Origin: Paenibacillus marchantiophytorum
GTDB lineage: Bacteria; Bacillota; Bacilli; Paenibacillales; NBRC-103111
Direction: 5' to 3'
DNA length: 64,000 nt
Assembly (NCBI RefSeq): GCF_014640555.1
Contig: NZ_BMHE01000025.1
Coordinates: 34,848 to 98,847, forward strand
In this document: piece after piece, positions 34,713 to 43,661 of the stretch
Layout of the letters: each line of letters opens with the position of its first letter
How positions within the stretch are numbered: the stretch's first letter is position 1
The notes under the pieces: model-generated
Told to the model about the DNA's origin: nothing
The model's input: only the letters and a program-made list of their open reading frames with translations
Databases searched by the model: none
Made by a program: the position numbers and the translations under genes

Positions 34713-35615
34713 TTATGTTATGTTGTCTAATTGGAAGCTAATTTCATTAATTAATTTTCTTCGATATACGCCTGGGGTAACGCCAGTAAACTTCTTAAAT
34801 AACTTATGAAAATAAGGTAAGCTCTCATAACCGCAATTGTGGGCGATCGTATCAATACCTAAGTCGGTAGTTAAAAGCAGCTCCTTTGCAGTTGAAATTC
34901 GTTTGGCATTCACATAGTCGGTGATGTTCATCCCGGTTAGTTGTTTAAACACCCTAGATAAATGAGCGGCTGAGACTGAAGTGTGCTTAGCCAAATACGA
35001 AAGTCCAGCGATTTGTTCAGAGTGAAACTGATCTAAGTGTTGAAGTAAGTTTAGTAACCAGGGGGGGCCGATATCGGACGCGGCCAGTTGATGATGGGAT
35101 TCTTTTAATATTAAACGATTAATGCTGATGAGAAGGCTATTTAAATGTAGTTGAACTGCGTATCTAAAACCAGCTTCGTGTCGTTCCAATTCTTCATGCA
35201 TTTGTTTGAGTTTTTCTTCGAGATGAGGGCGCAAGGCTGCTGGGACAACAAGCTTATAGCTCTTATATTTTCGGGCTCGCTCAAAAACTTGCCTATTCGT
35301 AAACGAATCACCTGCTGAATAATGTCCGATCAGTTGCGAATCAAAATAGACAGCGGTGGCAGTAATTGGAAATTCAGAATCTGGCAATGCCTGATGAACG
35401 GTATTTCCAGGAATGATGAAGAGGTCTCCTTCATTCATCTCATAGAGCATTTGGTTTAAGAAAAACGTACCTTTTCCACTATAAACATAAACCAATTCAA
35501 AGCGATCATGAAGATGCTCTGGTAGTTCACGATTTGGTGTCTTTTTGTCCTTAAATACAATGTCAAATGGTAAGAGGTGGTCGTTAATAAAGTTCTTTAT
35601 AAGCGGTTTTTGCAT
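34713..35615 (-). CDS. AraC family regulator with cupin sensor
   Basis: 300 residues. The N-terminal cupin-type sensing domain (LPEHLHDRFELVYVYSGKG, EGDLFIIPGNTVHQ) is followed by two C-terminal helix-turn-helices (GLSYLAKHTSVSAAHLSRVFKQ; IDTIAHNCGYESLPYFHKLFKK) and the family tail TPGVYRRKL. ATG 35615 is preceded by GGGGAGG. Divergent from the deoxy-sugar oxidation operon, so it is the likely sugar-responsive activator of those genes. Confidence 0.9.
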   Translation of the reverse strand: MQKPLIKNFINDHLLPFDIVFKDKKTPNRELPEHLHDRFELVYVYSGKGTFFLNQMLYEMNEGDLFIIPGNTVHQALPDSEFPITATAVYFDSQLIGHYSAGDSFTNRQVFERARKYKSYKLVVPAALRPHLEEKLKQMHEELERHEAGFRYAVQLHLNSLLISINRLILKESHHQLAASDIGPPWLLNLLQHLDQFHSEQIAGLSYLAKHTSVSAAHLSRVFKQLTGMNITDYVNAKRISTAKELLLTTDLGIDTIAHNCGYESLPYFHKLFKKFTGVTPGVYRRKLINEISFQLDNIT

Positions 35616-35703
35616 GTTTCGGACCTCCCCAGATCATCTCACATCGTTATTTTTCTTATTTATAGAATATCAAAATAGAGTATGTTTTTGCAAAGGTAAA
35701 GAA

Positions 35704-35731
35704 TTAACAAATGCCATATTCTTGATACAAT
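35704..35731 (+). promoter_or_regulatory. likely promoter of the dehydratase operon
   Basis: TTAACA (35704-35709) and TACAAT (35726-35731) are 16 bases apart, about 80 bases before the UxaA-like start. The weak -35 suits an AraC-activated promoter. Confidence 0.5.
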
Positions 35732-35811
35732 ATTAGTGAGCAGCACTAACCTTGAAAAAACTCAATTTATTCTATAAGTTCGGAAAATCTCATTAAAGGA
35801 GCCAGTCATCG

Positions 35812-38514
35812 ATGGACGTCGTTTACCAATTTGAAGAAGTAGCGAGACTTCCCTTGCCCGGGGATAACTGCGCCGTTGCGATTCACCAATTGAACTCCGG
35901 TACCGTCATTCAGTATGAAGGCCAATTCCTCGTCTTGGATTACACGGTTATGGAAGGCCATCGATTCGCGGTGAAAGCGATTGCTCCTGGCGAAGATCTG
36001 CTTTCGTGGCATTTGCCTTTCGGTGTTGCGATTCAGCCGATTCAGCCCGGTCATTACGTGATCAACAAAACCGTACGGGAAGCGCTCAGTGTACGCCAGT
36101 TGACATACGCGGTGCCGGTGGAGCCCAATTTTGCTGATCAAGTTTCTCCCTATATCCTTGACGAGGAGAACTTCCAGCCGGCTCAGGCATCGCCAACTTA
36201 TGAGGATACGCGTACGTTCATGGGATATCGCCGCCATGAAGATCGCGGGGTTGGCACCCGGAACTACATCGTACTGCTTGGCACCACCTCGCACACGGGG
36301 AGCTACGTGAATGAGCTTGCCACTCGTCTGCAAGGCGAATGGAAGAACGATTCGAATATAGATGGAATCGTTCCCGTCGCTCACACGGAGGGAGGTACAG
36401 AGAACCCGAATAATGTGGATTTGCTGCTGCGGACGCTCGCAGGTTTCATGGTCAACCCGAACGTCGGAGCCGTATTGGTTGTCGATTATGGCAATGAATC
36501 GGTTACGAACATGATGGTGGAGGCTTATGCACGCGAGCATAGCTATCCGATCGATGAAGTGCTGCATAAGTTCGTGTCGCTCACAGGCAGCTTCGAAGAG
36601 GAGCTGGTTAAAGGTGAAGCGATAGTACGGGAATGGTTGGGGGTGGTCAACACGATGCATCGGACGCCTGAATCCATCCGCCACTTGCGAATCGGCTTGC
36701 AGTGCGGCGGTTCGGACGCATTTTCCGGAGTATCCGCGAATCCGCTGCTCGGCTGGGTTTCGGAACAATTGGTGCGCTACGGCGGTGCGGCTAGTCTAGC
36801 CGAAACGGACGAGTTGATTGGCGCGGAGCCCTATGTCCTGTCGAAAGTACGCAACTTGGAAACCGCACGCAAATTTCTGGAACTTGTGAACCGATTTAAG
36901 GAGCGTACGTCCTGGCATGGCACCAGTGCGGAAGGTAACCCGTCAGGCGGCAACATGTATCGCGGCTTGTACAATATTTATCTCAAATCTATAGGCGCCG
37001 CGATGAAGAAAGACCCGACAACACGGATCGATTATGCAACGGAGTACGGGGAGATCATGAAGGATGGCGGTTACTATTTTATGGATAGCCCTGGTAATGA
37101 CCTGGAGAGCATCGCCGGACAAATAGCCGCAGGCTGCAACCTGATCTTCTTTACAACAGGAAATGGTTCAATCACCAACTTCCCGTATGTACCTACGGTC
37201 AAGGTGGTCACGACAACTCGCCGCTTCCAATTACTTTCGAACGATATGGATGTGAACGCGGGGCAGTATCTGGAAGGCAAGTCGATGGATGAACTGGGCC
37301 AAGAGGTATTCGAGTTGGCGCTTCAAATTGCCTCTGGTCAGCGAAGCGTCGGGGAGAAGGCGGGCCATGCCCAAGTACAAATTTGGCGCAACTGGCAGCA
37401 GAACGATGCGAGTCAGCTGGAGACGCTGCTTCACACTCCTGTACCGACAGGAGCTCCGATAGCAATTGAAGATAATGCTGTAACGATGGCTAACTCGATC
37501 CAATTCGCCTTTACTCGGCATCGCAATCGGCTGTCCAGTGATCATATCGGCTTGATCGTGCCGACCAGTCTTTGTGCCGGACAGGTAGCGGGTATGATCA
37601 CACGGCACTTGAACGAGCAAGGAGCAGGGAAGCCTGAGCTCTCGCGCTTTGTGACATTGGCGCACACAGAAGGCTGCGGCACGTCGGGGGGGCCAGCCGA
37701 ATCGTTGTTTTCCCGCACGATGATTGGCTATATTACGCATCCGATGGTAGAGCATTGTTTGCTGCTGGAACATGGCTGCGAGAAAACGCATAACGACTAC
37801 ATGCGCCATCAGATGGATGTAATGGGTATCGATGCGAGCCGTCTTGGTTATGCCAGCATCCAGCTCGACGGGGGAATTGCCAAGGTGAGTGAGAAAGTTG
37901 AGGCCTGGTTCGCCGATCGATTAACTGCAGCCGATCCTGCGGAGAAGGTGACCGTCGGTCTGGAAGGGCTGCGCATCGGGATCGTAAGCGGTGGTGCCAT
38001 TAACAAAGATGCCGGCGAGCAGTTGGGGCTACTAACCAAGATGATCGTCGGGGCCGGAGGCTTGGTCGTCGTTCCCGAGAACAGCGGATTGCTTGCCGAG
38101 GTTGCGTTCAGTCAGCATTTATTTAGCGCTTCTCAAGTTCGGCCGTCTATTGCCTATGGGGAACACGTCCGCCGAAACGGACTCCACATTATGGAGACTC
38201 CAACAACGCATGGCGTGGAGACGATTACAGGACTCGCCGCCACGGGTGTGGAATTAATAATCGCGCTGATCGGTGATCGTCCGATGCAGACGCATCCTTT
38301 CGTCCCCATGCTGCAAGTGACATCGGAACACGCTGTGGTGCATAACCATAAGCAAGATATCGATTTGGTACTCAAGGGCAACCCAAGCCTCTGGGTGAAT
38401 CAAATTCTCGAACGCAGCAAAGAAATTCTGGAACATACTTATGTACCGCGTCTCTATCAACAAGGTAATATCGGTTTTCAAATGACACGCGGCTTTTTGG
38501 GTGTATCGTTATAA
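35812..38514 (+). CDS. double-length UxaA-family sugar-acid dehydratase with SAF domain
   Basis: A 900-residue protein, about twice the length of ordinary UxaA/altronate dehydratases. Residues 1-105 form a SAF domain (NCAVAIHQLNSGTVIQYEGQ). Module one (about 135-500) carries GYRRHEDRGVGTRNYIVLLG, VAHTEGGTENPNN, GLQCGGSDAFSG and FFTTGNGS. Module two (about 540-880) repeats the theme: LIVPTSLCAGQVAG, LAHTEGCGTSGGP, LLLEHGCEKTHNDY and NKDAGEQLG. UxaA enzymes dehydrate sugar acids with a metal or Fe-S centre. Next to an aldo/keto reductase, SDR, FAH hydrolase and lutABC, it is the probable L-fuconate/L-rhamnonate dehydratase. ATG 35812 follows AAAGGAG. Confidence 0.85.
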   Translation: MDVVYQFEEVARLPLPGDNCAVAIHQLNSGTVIQYEGQFLVLDYTVMEGHRFAVKAIAPGEDLLSWHLPFGVAIQPIQPGHYVINKTVREALSVRQLTYAVPVEPNFADQVSPYILDEENFQPAQASPTYEDTRTFMGYRRHEDRGVGTRNYIVLLGTTSHTGSYVNELATRLQGEWKNDSNIDGIVPVAHTEGGTENPNNVDLLLRTLAGFMVNPNVGAVLVVDYGNESVTNMMVEAYAREHSYPIDEVLHKFVSLTGSFEEELVKGEAIVREWLGVVNTMHRTPESIRHLRIGLQCGGSDAFSGVSANPLLGWVSEQLVRYGGAASLAETDELIGAEPYVLSKVRNLETARKFLELVNRFKERTSWHGTSAEGNPSGGNMYRGLYNIYLKSIGAAMKKDPTTRIDYATEYGEIMKDGGYYFMDSPGNDLESIAGQIAAGCNLIFFTTGNGSITNFPYVPTVKVVTTTRRFQLLSNDMDVNAGQYLEGKSMDELGQEVFELALQIASGQRSVGEKAGHAQVQIWRNWQQNDASQLETLLHTPVPTGAPIAIEDNAVTMANSIQFAFTRHRNRLSSDHIGLIVPTSLCAGQVAGMITRHLNEQGAGKPELSRFVTLAHTEGCGTSGGPAESLFSRTMIGYITHPMVEHCLLLEHGCEKTHNDYMRHQMDVMGIDASRLGYASIQLDGGIAKVSEKVEAWFADRLTAADPAEKVTVGLEGLRIGIVSGGAINKDAGEQLGLLTKMIVGAGGLVVVPENSGLLAEVAFSQHLFSASQVRPSIAYGEHVRRNGLHIMETPTTHGVETITGLAATGVELIIALIGDRPMQTHPFVPMLQVTSEHAVVHNHKQDIDLVLKGNPSLWVNQILERSKEILEHTYVPRLYQQGNIGFQMTRGFLGVSL

Positions 38515-38546
38515 TACTGACAATATCAGAAAGCGAGGAACACGCC

Positions 38547-39512
38547 ATGACGAACGCATTATTATCCAAAAGACCGCTTGGCAGTACGGGTCTACTCATA
38601 TCACCGCTATGTTTTGGTGCCGCTCCGCTTGGGGATATGCCGGAAACCTTTCAATACAGCACGTCGGAGGAACAAGCATTGGTGACGTTGCGCACTGCCT
38701 TCGAAAGCCCAATCAACTTTCTGGATACGGCTGCGGCTTACGGCGAAGGCGAGAGCGAACGGCGAATCGGTAAGGCCATTCATGCGAATGGTGGTCTTCC
38801 CGCAGGTTACGTGTTGGCCACCAAAGCCGACCGCGACTTTAAGACCGGCGACTTTAGCGGCGAACAGATTAAACGTTCCATCGAAGGAAGTCTCGAACGA
38901 TTAGGACTTGATCGTCTGCAATACGTTTACATCCACGATCCTGAATATACCACCTTCGAAAATGTGATGGGATCCGGCGGACCGTTAGAAGTACTGCAAA
39001 AGTTTCAAGAGCAGGGGGTCATCGATCACATCGGCGTATCCGGCGGACCGATCGATATGCTTATTCGTTATGTCGAAACGGGAGCGTTTAGTAGCGTTGA
39101 AACCCACAATCGATATACGCTGCTCAATCGGGCTGCCGAACCTTTGCTTGATGTCGCGAATCGTATGGGCGTTGCGGTTATTAATGCTGCTCCTTATGGA
39201 AGCGGCATACTCGCTAAAGGTCCGGAAGCATACGCACGTTATGCCTATAGCGAAGCTCCGCCACTCTTATTGGAGAGAGCGCGTATGTTCGCCAAAGTTT
39301 GCTTGGAATACGATGTTCCGCTTGCCGCCGCCGCACTTCAATTTTCGCTTCGTGACCCGCGAATCGCTAGTACGGTCGTCGGCATGAGTAAGCCGGAACG
39401 GATAGCCCAAACGTTGGAACTCGCGAATTACCCGATTGCCTCTGAGCTATGGACGGCGCTTGATGCTTTTGGCTATGATACGAAAGATCCCGAAGAGAAT
39501 CGTTTTGCTTAG
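38547..39512 (+). CDS. aldo/keto reductase (L-fucose/D-threo-aldose dehydrogenase-like)
   Basis: 321 residues of an AKR barrel: LGSTGLLISPLCFGAAPLGD, the catalytic Asp/Tyr in FLDTAAAYGEGESERRIG, Lys in LATKADRD and His in YVYIHDPEYT. It most resembles the D-threo-aldose 1-dehydrogenase/pyridoxal 4-dehydrogenase group, which oxidises L-fucose to its lactone. That matches the first step of a non-phosphorylating fucose or rhamnose pathway with the neighbouring genes. ATG 38547 is preceded by GCGAGGA, 32 bases after the dehydratase. Confidence 0.85.
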   Translation: MTNALLSKRPLGSTGLLISPLCFGAAPLGDMPETFQYSTSEEQALVTLRTAFESPINFLDTAAAYGEGESERRIGKAIHANGGLPAGYVLATKADRDFKTGDFSGEQIKRSIEGSLERLGLDRLQYVYIHDPEYTTFENVMGSGGPLEVLQKFQEQGVIDHIGVSGGPIDMLIRYVETGAFSSVETHNRYTLLNRAAEPLLDVANRMGVAVINAAPYGSGILAKGPEAYARYAYSEAPPLLLERARMFAKVCLEYDVPLAAAALQFSLRDPRIASTVVGMSKPERIAQTLELANYPIASELWTALDAFGYDTKDPEENRFA

Positions 39513-39602
39513 AGTACCGAGTTTGGAAGCGATTGGCCAGTATTAGGCGGAACAGCGGCAAAGTTTTATGGCATTCGCGCTGAATAATAGAGGAGTGGAA
39601 GT

Positions 39603-40376
39603 ATGCGATTACAAGAAAAGGTAGCTTTAATCACCGGAGCTGGATCAGGTATCGGGAAAAGCACGGCATTGCTTTTTGCACAAGAAGGCGCGACAGTTAT
39701 CGTGAACGACTTGGATGAAATCAAGGGCAGAGAAACCGTGAGCGAAATTAAGGACAAGGGTGGCGAAGCGCTATTTCTCCACGCGGATGTAACAAATTCT
39801 GAGCACGTCAAGACGATGGTGGAAGCGGCTATTGCTGAATTTGGTCGCATCGACGTTCTGTTTAACAATGCCGGAATCAGTGGCGTCGGAGCCGTGCATG
39901 AAATTGAGCCGGAAGCTTGGGACCGGATTATGAGCATTAACGTAAAAGGCGTGTTCCTGCCCTCGAAATATGTGTTGCCCTACATGATGGAGCGTAAAAC
40001 AGGTTCGATTATCAACATGTCGTCGTGCGTAGCGGAAATTGGACTCGCGCGCAGAGTTTCCTATGCTGCAACGAAGGGAGCCGTACTCGCCTTAACCAAA
40101 TCGATGCAGGTTGATTATGCAGCCTACAACATCCGGGTGAATGCCCTTCTGCCGGGTACGATCTTTACACCGTTCGTAGAGAACTATTTGAAGACTTCCT
40201 ATGACGATCCTACAGCTGCCATCGAATCATTAAAACAGCGCCAGCTCAGCGGTGAACTGGGCAAGTCAGAGGATGTTGCTAAGGCGGCATTGTTCTTGGC
40301 ATCTGATGATTCCAAGTTTATGATGGGTTCTCCGCTCTACATTGACGGTGGTGTTGTTTTCGGCAAGAACGCCTAA
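39603..40376 (+). CDS. SDR dehydrogenase (2-keto-3-deoxy-L-fuconate 4-dehydrogenase-like)
   Basis: 257-residue classical SDR: ITGAGSGIGKS (NAD site), NNAGISGVG, SSCVAEIG (catalytic Ser), SYAATKGAVLALT (YxxxK) and VNALLPGTIFTPF. GGAGTGGAAGT precedes ATG 39603. In the oxidative deoxy-sugar route this enzyme oxidises the 4-hydroxyl of the 2-keto-3-deoxy acid to the 2,4-diketo acid, which is the substrate of the next gene (FAH hydrolase). Context, not sequence alone, gives the specific role. Confidence 0.85.
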   Translation: MRLQEKVALITGAGSGIGKSTALLFAQEGATVIVNDLDEIKGRETVSEIKDKGGEALFLHADVTNSEHVKTMVEAAIAEFGRIDVLFNNAGISGVGAVHEIEPEAWDRIMSINVKGVFLPSKYVLPYMMERKTGSIINMSSCVAEIGLARRVSYAATKGAVLALTKSMQVDYAAYNIRVNALLPGTIFTPFVENYLKTSYDDPTAAIESLKQRQLSGELGKSEDVAKAALFLASDDSKFMMGSPLYIDGGVVFGKNA

Positions 40377-40406
40377 CAATAGCTAGATGGAGGAGAATAT
40401 TTACGA

Positions 40407-41321
40407 ATGAAACTACTGACCTTTAACGACAACGGCAATTTTAAGCTTGGTATTAAAACGGAAAAGGGCATTTTGGATGTCGCCGCAGCAATCGAAGGAA
40501 TGGCTTCGGACCAAATGATTAGCTTGTCAACCACGCTACATGCTGTCATAGAAGGCGGGATGGCGGCGGTTGCGCAGTTGCAGCGTCTTGTGAACATCGT
40601 GCTTGAAGCAGGCTCAGAGGGAGAAGCTTATTTGCTGGATGAGACTCATATTCAATATGGGCCCTGTGTGACGAACCCAAGCAAAATCATTTGTGTAGGG
40701 CTTAACTATCGCAAGCATGCTGAAGAAACCAATGCGCCGATTCCGGAGTATCCGATTCTTTTTAATAAATTTTCGAACACGCTAACTGGACATGGTGCTG
40801 AAGTTCCACTGCCGGAGAAAGTGTCGTCGCAGGTTGATTACGAAGCAGAGCTTGTGATTGTGATCGGCAAAAAAGCTAAATATGTGGAGAAGGAGCATGC
40901 GTTAGATCACGTATTCGGCTATTGCAATGTGAATGACTTGTCCGCGCGGGATTTGCAAATGAGAACGCAGCAATGGCTGCTTGGTAAATCATGCGATAGC
41001 TTCAGCCCGTTAGGACCATTCCTTGTTACCGCAGATGAAGTAGGAGATCCGAACAATCTGGACATTCGTTGTATCGTCAACGGCGAGGTTAGACAGCATT
41101 CCCATACATCCGATATGATTTTTTATTGCAACGAGATTGTCAGCTACATCTCTCAACACATGACCTTGCTTCCAGGTGATATTATCCTAACAGGAACCCC
41201 TGCCGGCGTTGTGCTGGGTTATCCGAAGGAGAAGCAGTTCTATTTAAAACCGGGAGATGTTGTAACCATAGAGATTGAAAAATTGGGTTCGTTAACAAAT
41301 ATGATGGTTGCTGAGAAATAG
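40407..41321 (+). CDS. FAH family hydrolase (2,4-diketo-3-deoxy-fuconate/rhamnonate hydrolase-like)
   Basis: 304 residues with the FAH barrel: ICVGLNYRKHAEE (catalytic His region), FNKFSNTLTGHG, the metal-binding acids in VDYEAELVIVIG and NVNDLSARDLQ, and IILTGTPAGVVLG. This family cleaves C-C bonds of diketo acids. In the LRA6-type pathway it splits 2,4-diketo-3-deoxy-L-rhamnonate or -fuconate to pyruvate and L-lactate. Its position between the SDR and lutABC fits exactly. A terminator follows at 41334. Confidence 0.88.
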   Translation: MKLLTFNDNGNFKLGIKTEKGILDVAAAIEGMASDQMISLSTTLHAVIEGGMAAVAQLQRLVNIVLEAGSEGEAYLLDETHIQYGPCVTNPSKIICVGLNYRKHAEETNAPIPEYPILFNKFSNTLTGHGAEVPLPEKVSSQVDYEAELVIVIGKKAKYVEKEHALDHVFGYCNVNDLSARDLQMRTQQWLLGKSCDSFSPLGPFLVTADEVGDPNNLDIRCIVNGEVRQHSHTSDMIFYCNEIVSYISQHMTLLPGDIILTGTPAGVVLGYPKEKQFYLKPGDVVTIEIEKLGSLTNMMVAEK

Positions 41322-41333
41322 TAGAATAAATAG

Positions 41334-41361
41334 TAAGAACCTCGATTGTTGAGGTTCTTTT
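41334..41361 (+). terminator. rho-independent terminator
   Basis: AAGAACCTC-GATTGTT-GAGGTTCTT followed by TTT. Separates the sugar operon from lutABC, allowing separate or attenuated expression of the latter. Confidence 0.8.
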
Positions 41362-41418
41362 ACTTTACATTTCTGGCAATCTGATAAATATATCATTCAT
41401 AAAGATGAGAGGTGCACC

Positions 41419-42147
41419 ATGAAAGTATCATTATTTATTACTTGTCTTAGCGATGCGATGTATCCCCGAGTAGGAGAAGCGATGGTGCGGCTTTTAGCCA
41501 ACTATGGGGTTCAGTTGGAATTTCCAAACGTTCAAACGTGCTGCGGTCAACCAGCTTATAACAGCGGATATTGGGATGAAGCACGGATAACGGCCAAAAC
41601 AATTCTCAAAGCATTTGAAGATAGCGATTTTGTTATCTCTCCTTCGGGTTCATGCACCTACATGATTCATCACTATTCGAATCTCTTTCAAGATGATCCT
41701 GTTAACTTGGAAAAAGCGGTAGAGCTTCAGAGAAAAACTTACGAGTTTACTCAGTTCCTTGTGCAGGTGTTGGGGGTTACTGATCTGGGGGCGGTGTTTC
41801 CTCATACAGTCACCTATCATCCATCCTGCCACGGAAGCAGGCTTCTTGGTGTCAAAGATGAGCCGTTGGAATTACTGAAAAACGTCCAAGGTTTACAATT
41901 TATTCCGCTTCCTTTTGCTGAAGATTGCTGCGGTTTCGGCGGGACTTTTGCTGTAAAGATGGCCGACATTTCAGGAGCTATGGTCTCAGAGAAAGTGAAT
42001 CATGTGAAAGAAACGGAAGCGGAAGTTCTCGTCGGTCTCGATATGGCATGCTTAATGAATATCGCTGGCAACCTGCGCTTTCGAAACGAACCCGTCAAGG
42101 TGATGCACTTGGCAGAGCTGCTGCATGAAGGGGTGAATCGGGCTTGA
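41419..42147 (+). CDS. lutA: L-lactate utilization protein LutA
   Basis: 242 residues with two cysteine-rich CCG domains: VQTCCGQPAYNSGYW and FAEDCCGFGGTFAVK, and the intermediate HPSCHGSRLLG. LutA is the CCG-domain subunit of the Fe-S complex that oxidises L-lactate to pyruvate. First of three overlapping genes. ATG 41419 follows GAGAGGTG. Here it probably clears lactate made by the upstream diketo-acid hydrolase. Confidence 0.93.
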   Translation: MKVSLFITCLSDAMYPRVGEAMVRLLANYGVQLEFPNVQTCCGQPAYNSGYWDEARITAKTILKAFEDSDFVISPSGSCTYMIHHYSNLFQDDPVNLEKAVELQRKTYEFTQFLVQVLGVTDLGAVFPHTVTYHPSCHGSRLLGVKDEPLELLKNVQGLQFIPLPFAEDCCGFGGTFAVKMADISGAMVSEKVNHVKETEAEVLVGLDMACLMNIAGNLRFRNEPVKVMHLAELLHEGVNRA

Positions 42148-43661
42148 GTACTACTAATTCAACTGCTTCAAGCGTTAAAGAACGTGCGGATCTGGCGCTT
42201 AACGATGAGTTTTTGCGCAATGCCGTGCGCTTCACGACTGAGCGGCTGCGCGGAGGTAAGATGAAAGCTGCTGAAGAACATGGCAATTGGGATGAGTGGA
42301 GAGAAAGAGGTCGTCAAATCCGGCTGCATACGATTGCTCATCTGGATTATTATTTGAATTTGTTTGCGGATAACGCTCGTGCTAATGGAGTTCATGTCCA
42401 TTTCGCTGATACATCGGCTGATGCGGTGAAAATTGCTCTGGCGATTGCGGAACGTAAATCTGCAAAGTCGGTTGTAAAATCAAAGTCAATGGTAACCGAA
42501 GAGCTTCATCTAAATCACGCGCTTGAATCTATCGGGATAGAAGCTATCGAGTCGGATCTAGGTGAGTATATCATTCAACTCGCCGGAGAAACGCCTTCCC
42601 ATATTATCATTCCGGCCATTCATAAGAACAGATATCAAATTGCGGATTTGCTCTCCAAAGAAGCGGGAGAGACGCTGCCGCCAGATACTTCGATTCTAGC
42701 AGGTTTTGTTCGTAAGAAGCTGAGGGAGAAGTTTCTTGAAACCGAAATTGGGATGACAGGCTGCAACTTCGCGATTGCCGAGACCGGATCCATGGTGCTG
42801 TTCGAGAATGAAGGTAACGCCCGGATGGTAACTACGGTTCCTAAGACACAAATTACGCTAATGGGTATGGAGCGTATTATTCCTTCCTGGACCGATTTGG
42901 AAGTCATGGCAACGCTTCTGCCACGTTCGGCGACAGGTCAGAAGCTGACGGTGTACATGTCAGGGATTACAGGTCCGCGAAGAGAACATGATGCCGATGG
43001 TCCTGATGAAATGCACATGATTATTGTCGATAACGGACGTTCCTTGCAGCTGGGAGATCCCGAATTTCAAGAATTGCTGAATTGTATCCGCTGCGGCGCT
43101 TGCTTGAACGCTTGTCCGGTGTACCGTCATATCGGTGGGCATGCATACGGAGGCACGTACAGCGGCCCGATCGGCGCCGTATTGACTCCTGCGTTAAAGA
43201 AAAACGTGGCCGAGTGGGACGATATTGCGAATGCCTCCAGCTTATGCGGGGCTTGCTACGAAGCGTGCCCCGTCAAAATCCCTCTGCACGATATGCTTGT
43301 TTCTTTACGGCGCCGTAAGGTGGAGAGCGGTCATGGCAACAAGCTTGAAGCGGTTGGCATGAAAGGCTTCTCGGCGGTTATGGGCAATTCGGGTCGTTTC
43401 AAAGGTATGCTGAAGCTCGCTAAGATCGGTCAAAAACTTGTCGTCCAGAGCGGAGATATCCGTACGAAGCTGGGTCCGCTCAAAGGCTGGAATTCATATC
43501 GGGTAACGCCTAGTTTGCCCAAAAAATCGTTCCGTGATGGGTGGGGGACATTGGAGGCGGAACTGCGCCAAGGGCTGAAGGAGCTGGATCCGGAAGTGCG
43601 CCAACGAATGGAAACCATTGTCAAGGAAAGAAAAAGCGGAGGAGGGCATGAACATGGCTGA
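42144..43661 (+). CDS. lutB: L-lactate utilization iron-sulfur protein LutB
   Basis: 505 residues. The N-terminal DUF162-like domain (ITETGSMVLF-type segment: NFAIAETGSMVLFENEGNARM) is followed by two 4Fe-4S motifs, CIRCGACLNACPVYRHIGG and CGACYEACPVKIP, and a C-terminal LutB domain. TTG 42144 overlaps the LutA stop (TTGA), with GAAGGGG upstream. LutB transfers electrons in lactate oxidation within the LutABC complex. Confidence 0.93.
   Translation: MSTTNSTASSVKERADLALNDEFLRNAVRFTTERLRGGKMKAAEEHGNWDEWRERGRQIRLHTIAHLDYYLNLFADNARANGVHVHFADTSADAVKIALAIAERKSAKSVVKSKSMVTEELHLNHALESIGIEAIESDLGEYIIQLAGETPSHIIIPAIHKNRYQIADLLSKEAGETLPPDTSILAGFVRKKLREKFLETEIGMTGCNFAIAETGSMVLFENEGNARMVTTVPKTQITLMGMERIIPSWTDLEVMATLLPRSATGQKLTVYMSGITGPRREHDADGPDEMHMIIVDNGRSLQLGDPEFQELLNCIRCGACLNACPVYRHIGGHAYGGTYSGPIGAVLTPALKKNVAEWDDIANASSLCGACYEACPVKIPLHDMLVSLRRRKVESGHGNKLEAVGMKGFSAVMGNSGRFKGMLKLAKIGQKLVVQSGDIRTKLGPLKGWNSYRVTPSLPKKSFRDGWGTLEAELRQGLKELDPEVRQRMETIVKERKSGGGHEHG

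Noticed and set aside
35806..36768. 320-residue minus-strand frame opposite the UxaA-like gene
   Set aside because: Antisense shadow of a strongly conserved coding region.
37231..37809. 192-residue minus-strand frame
   Set aside because: Antisense shadow inside the second UxaA module.
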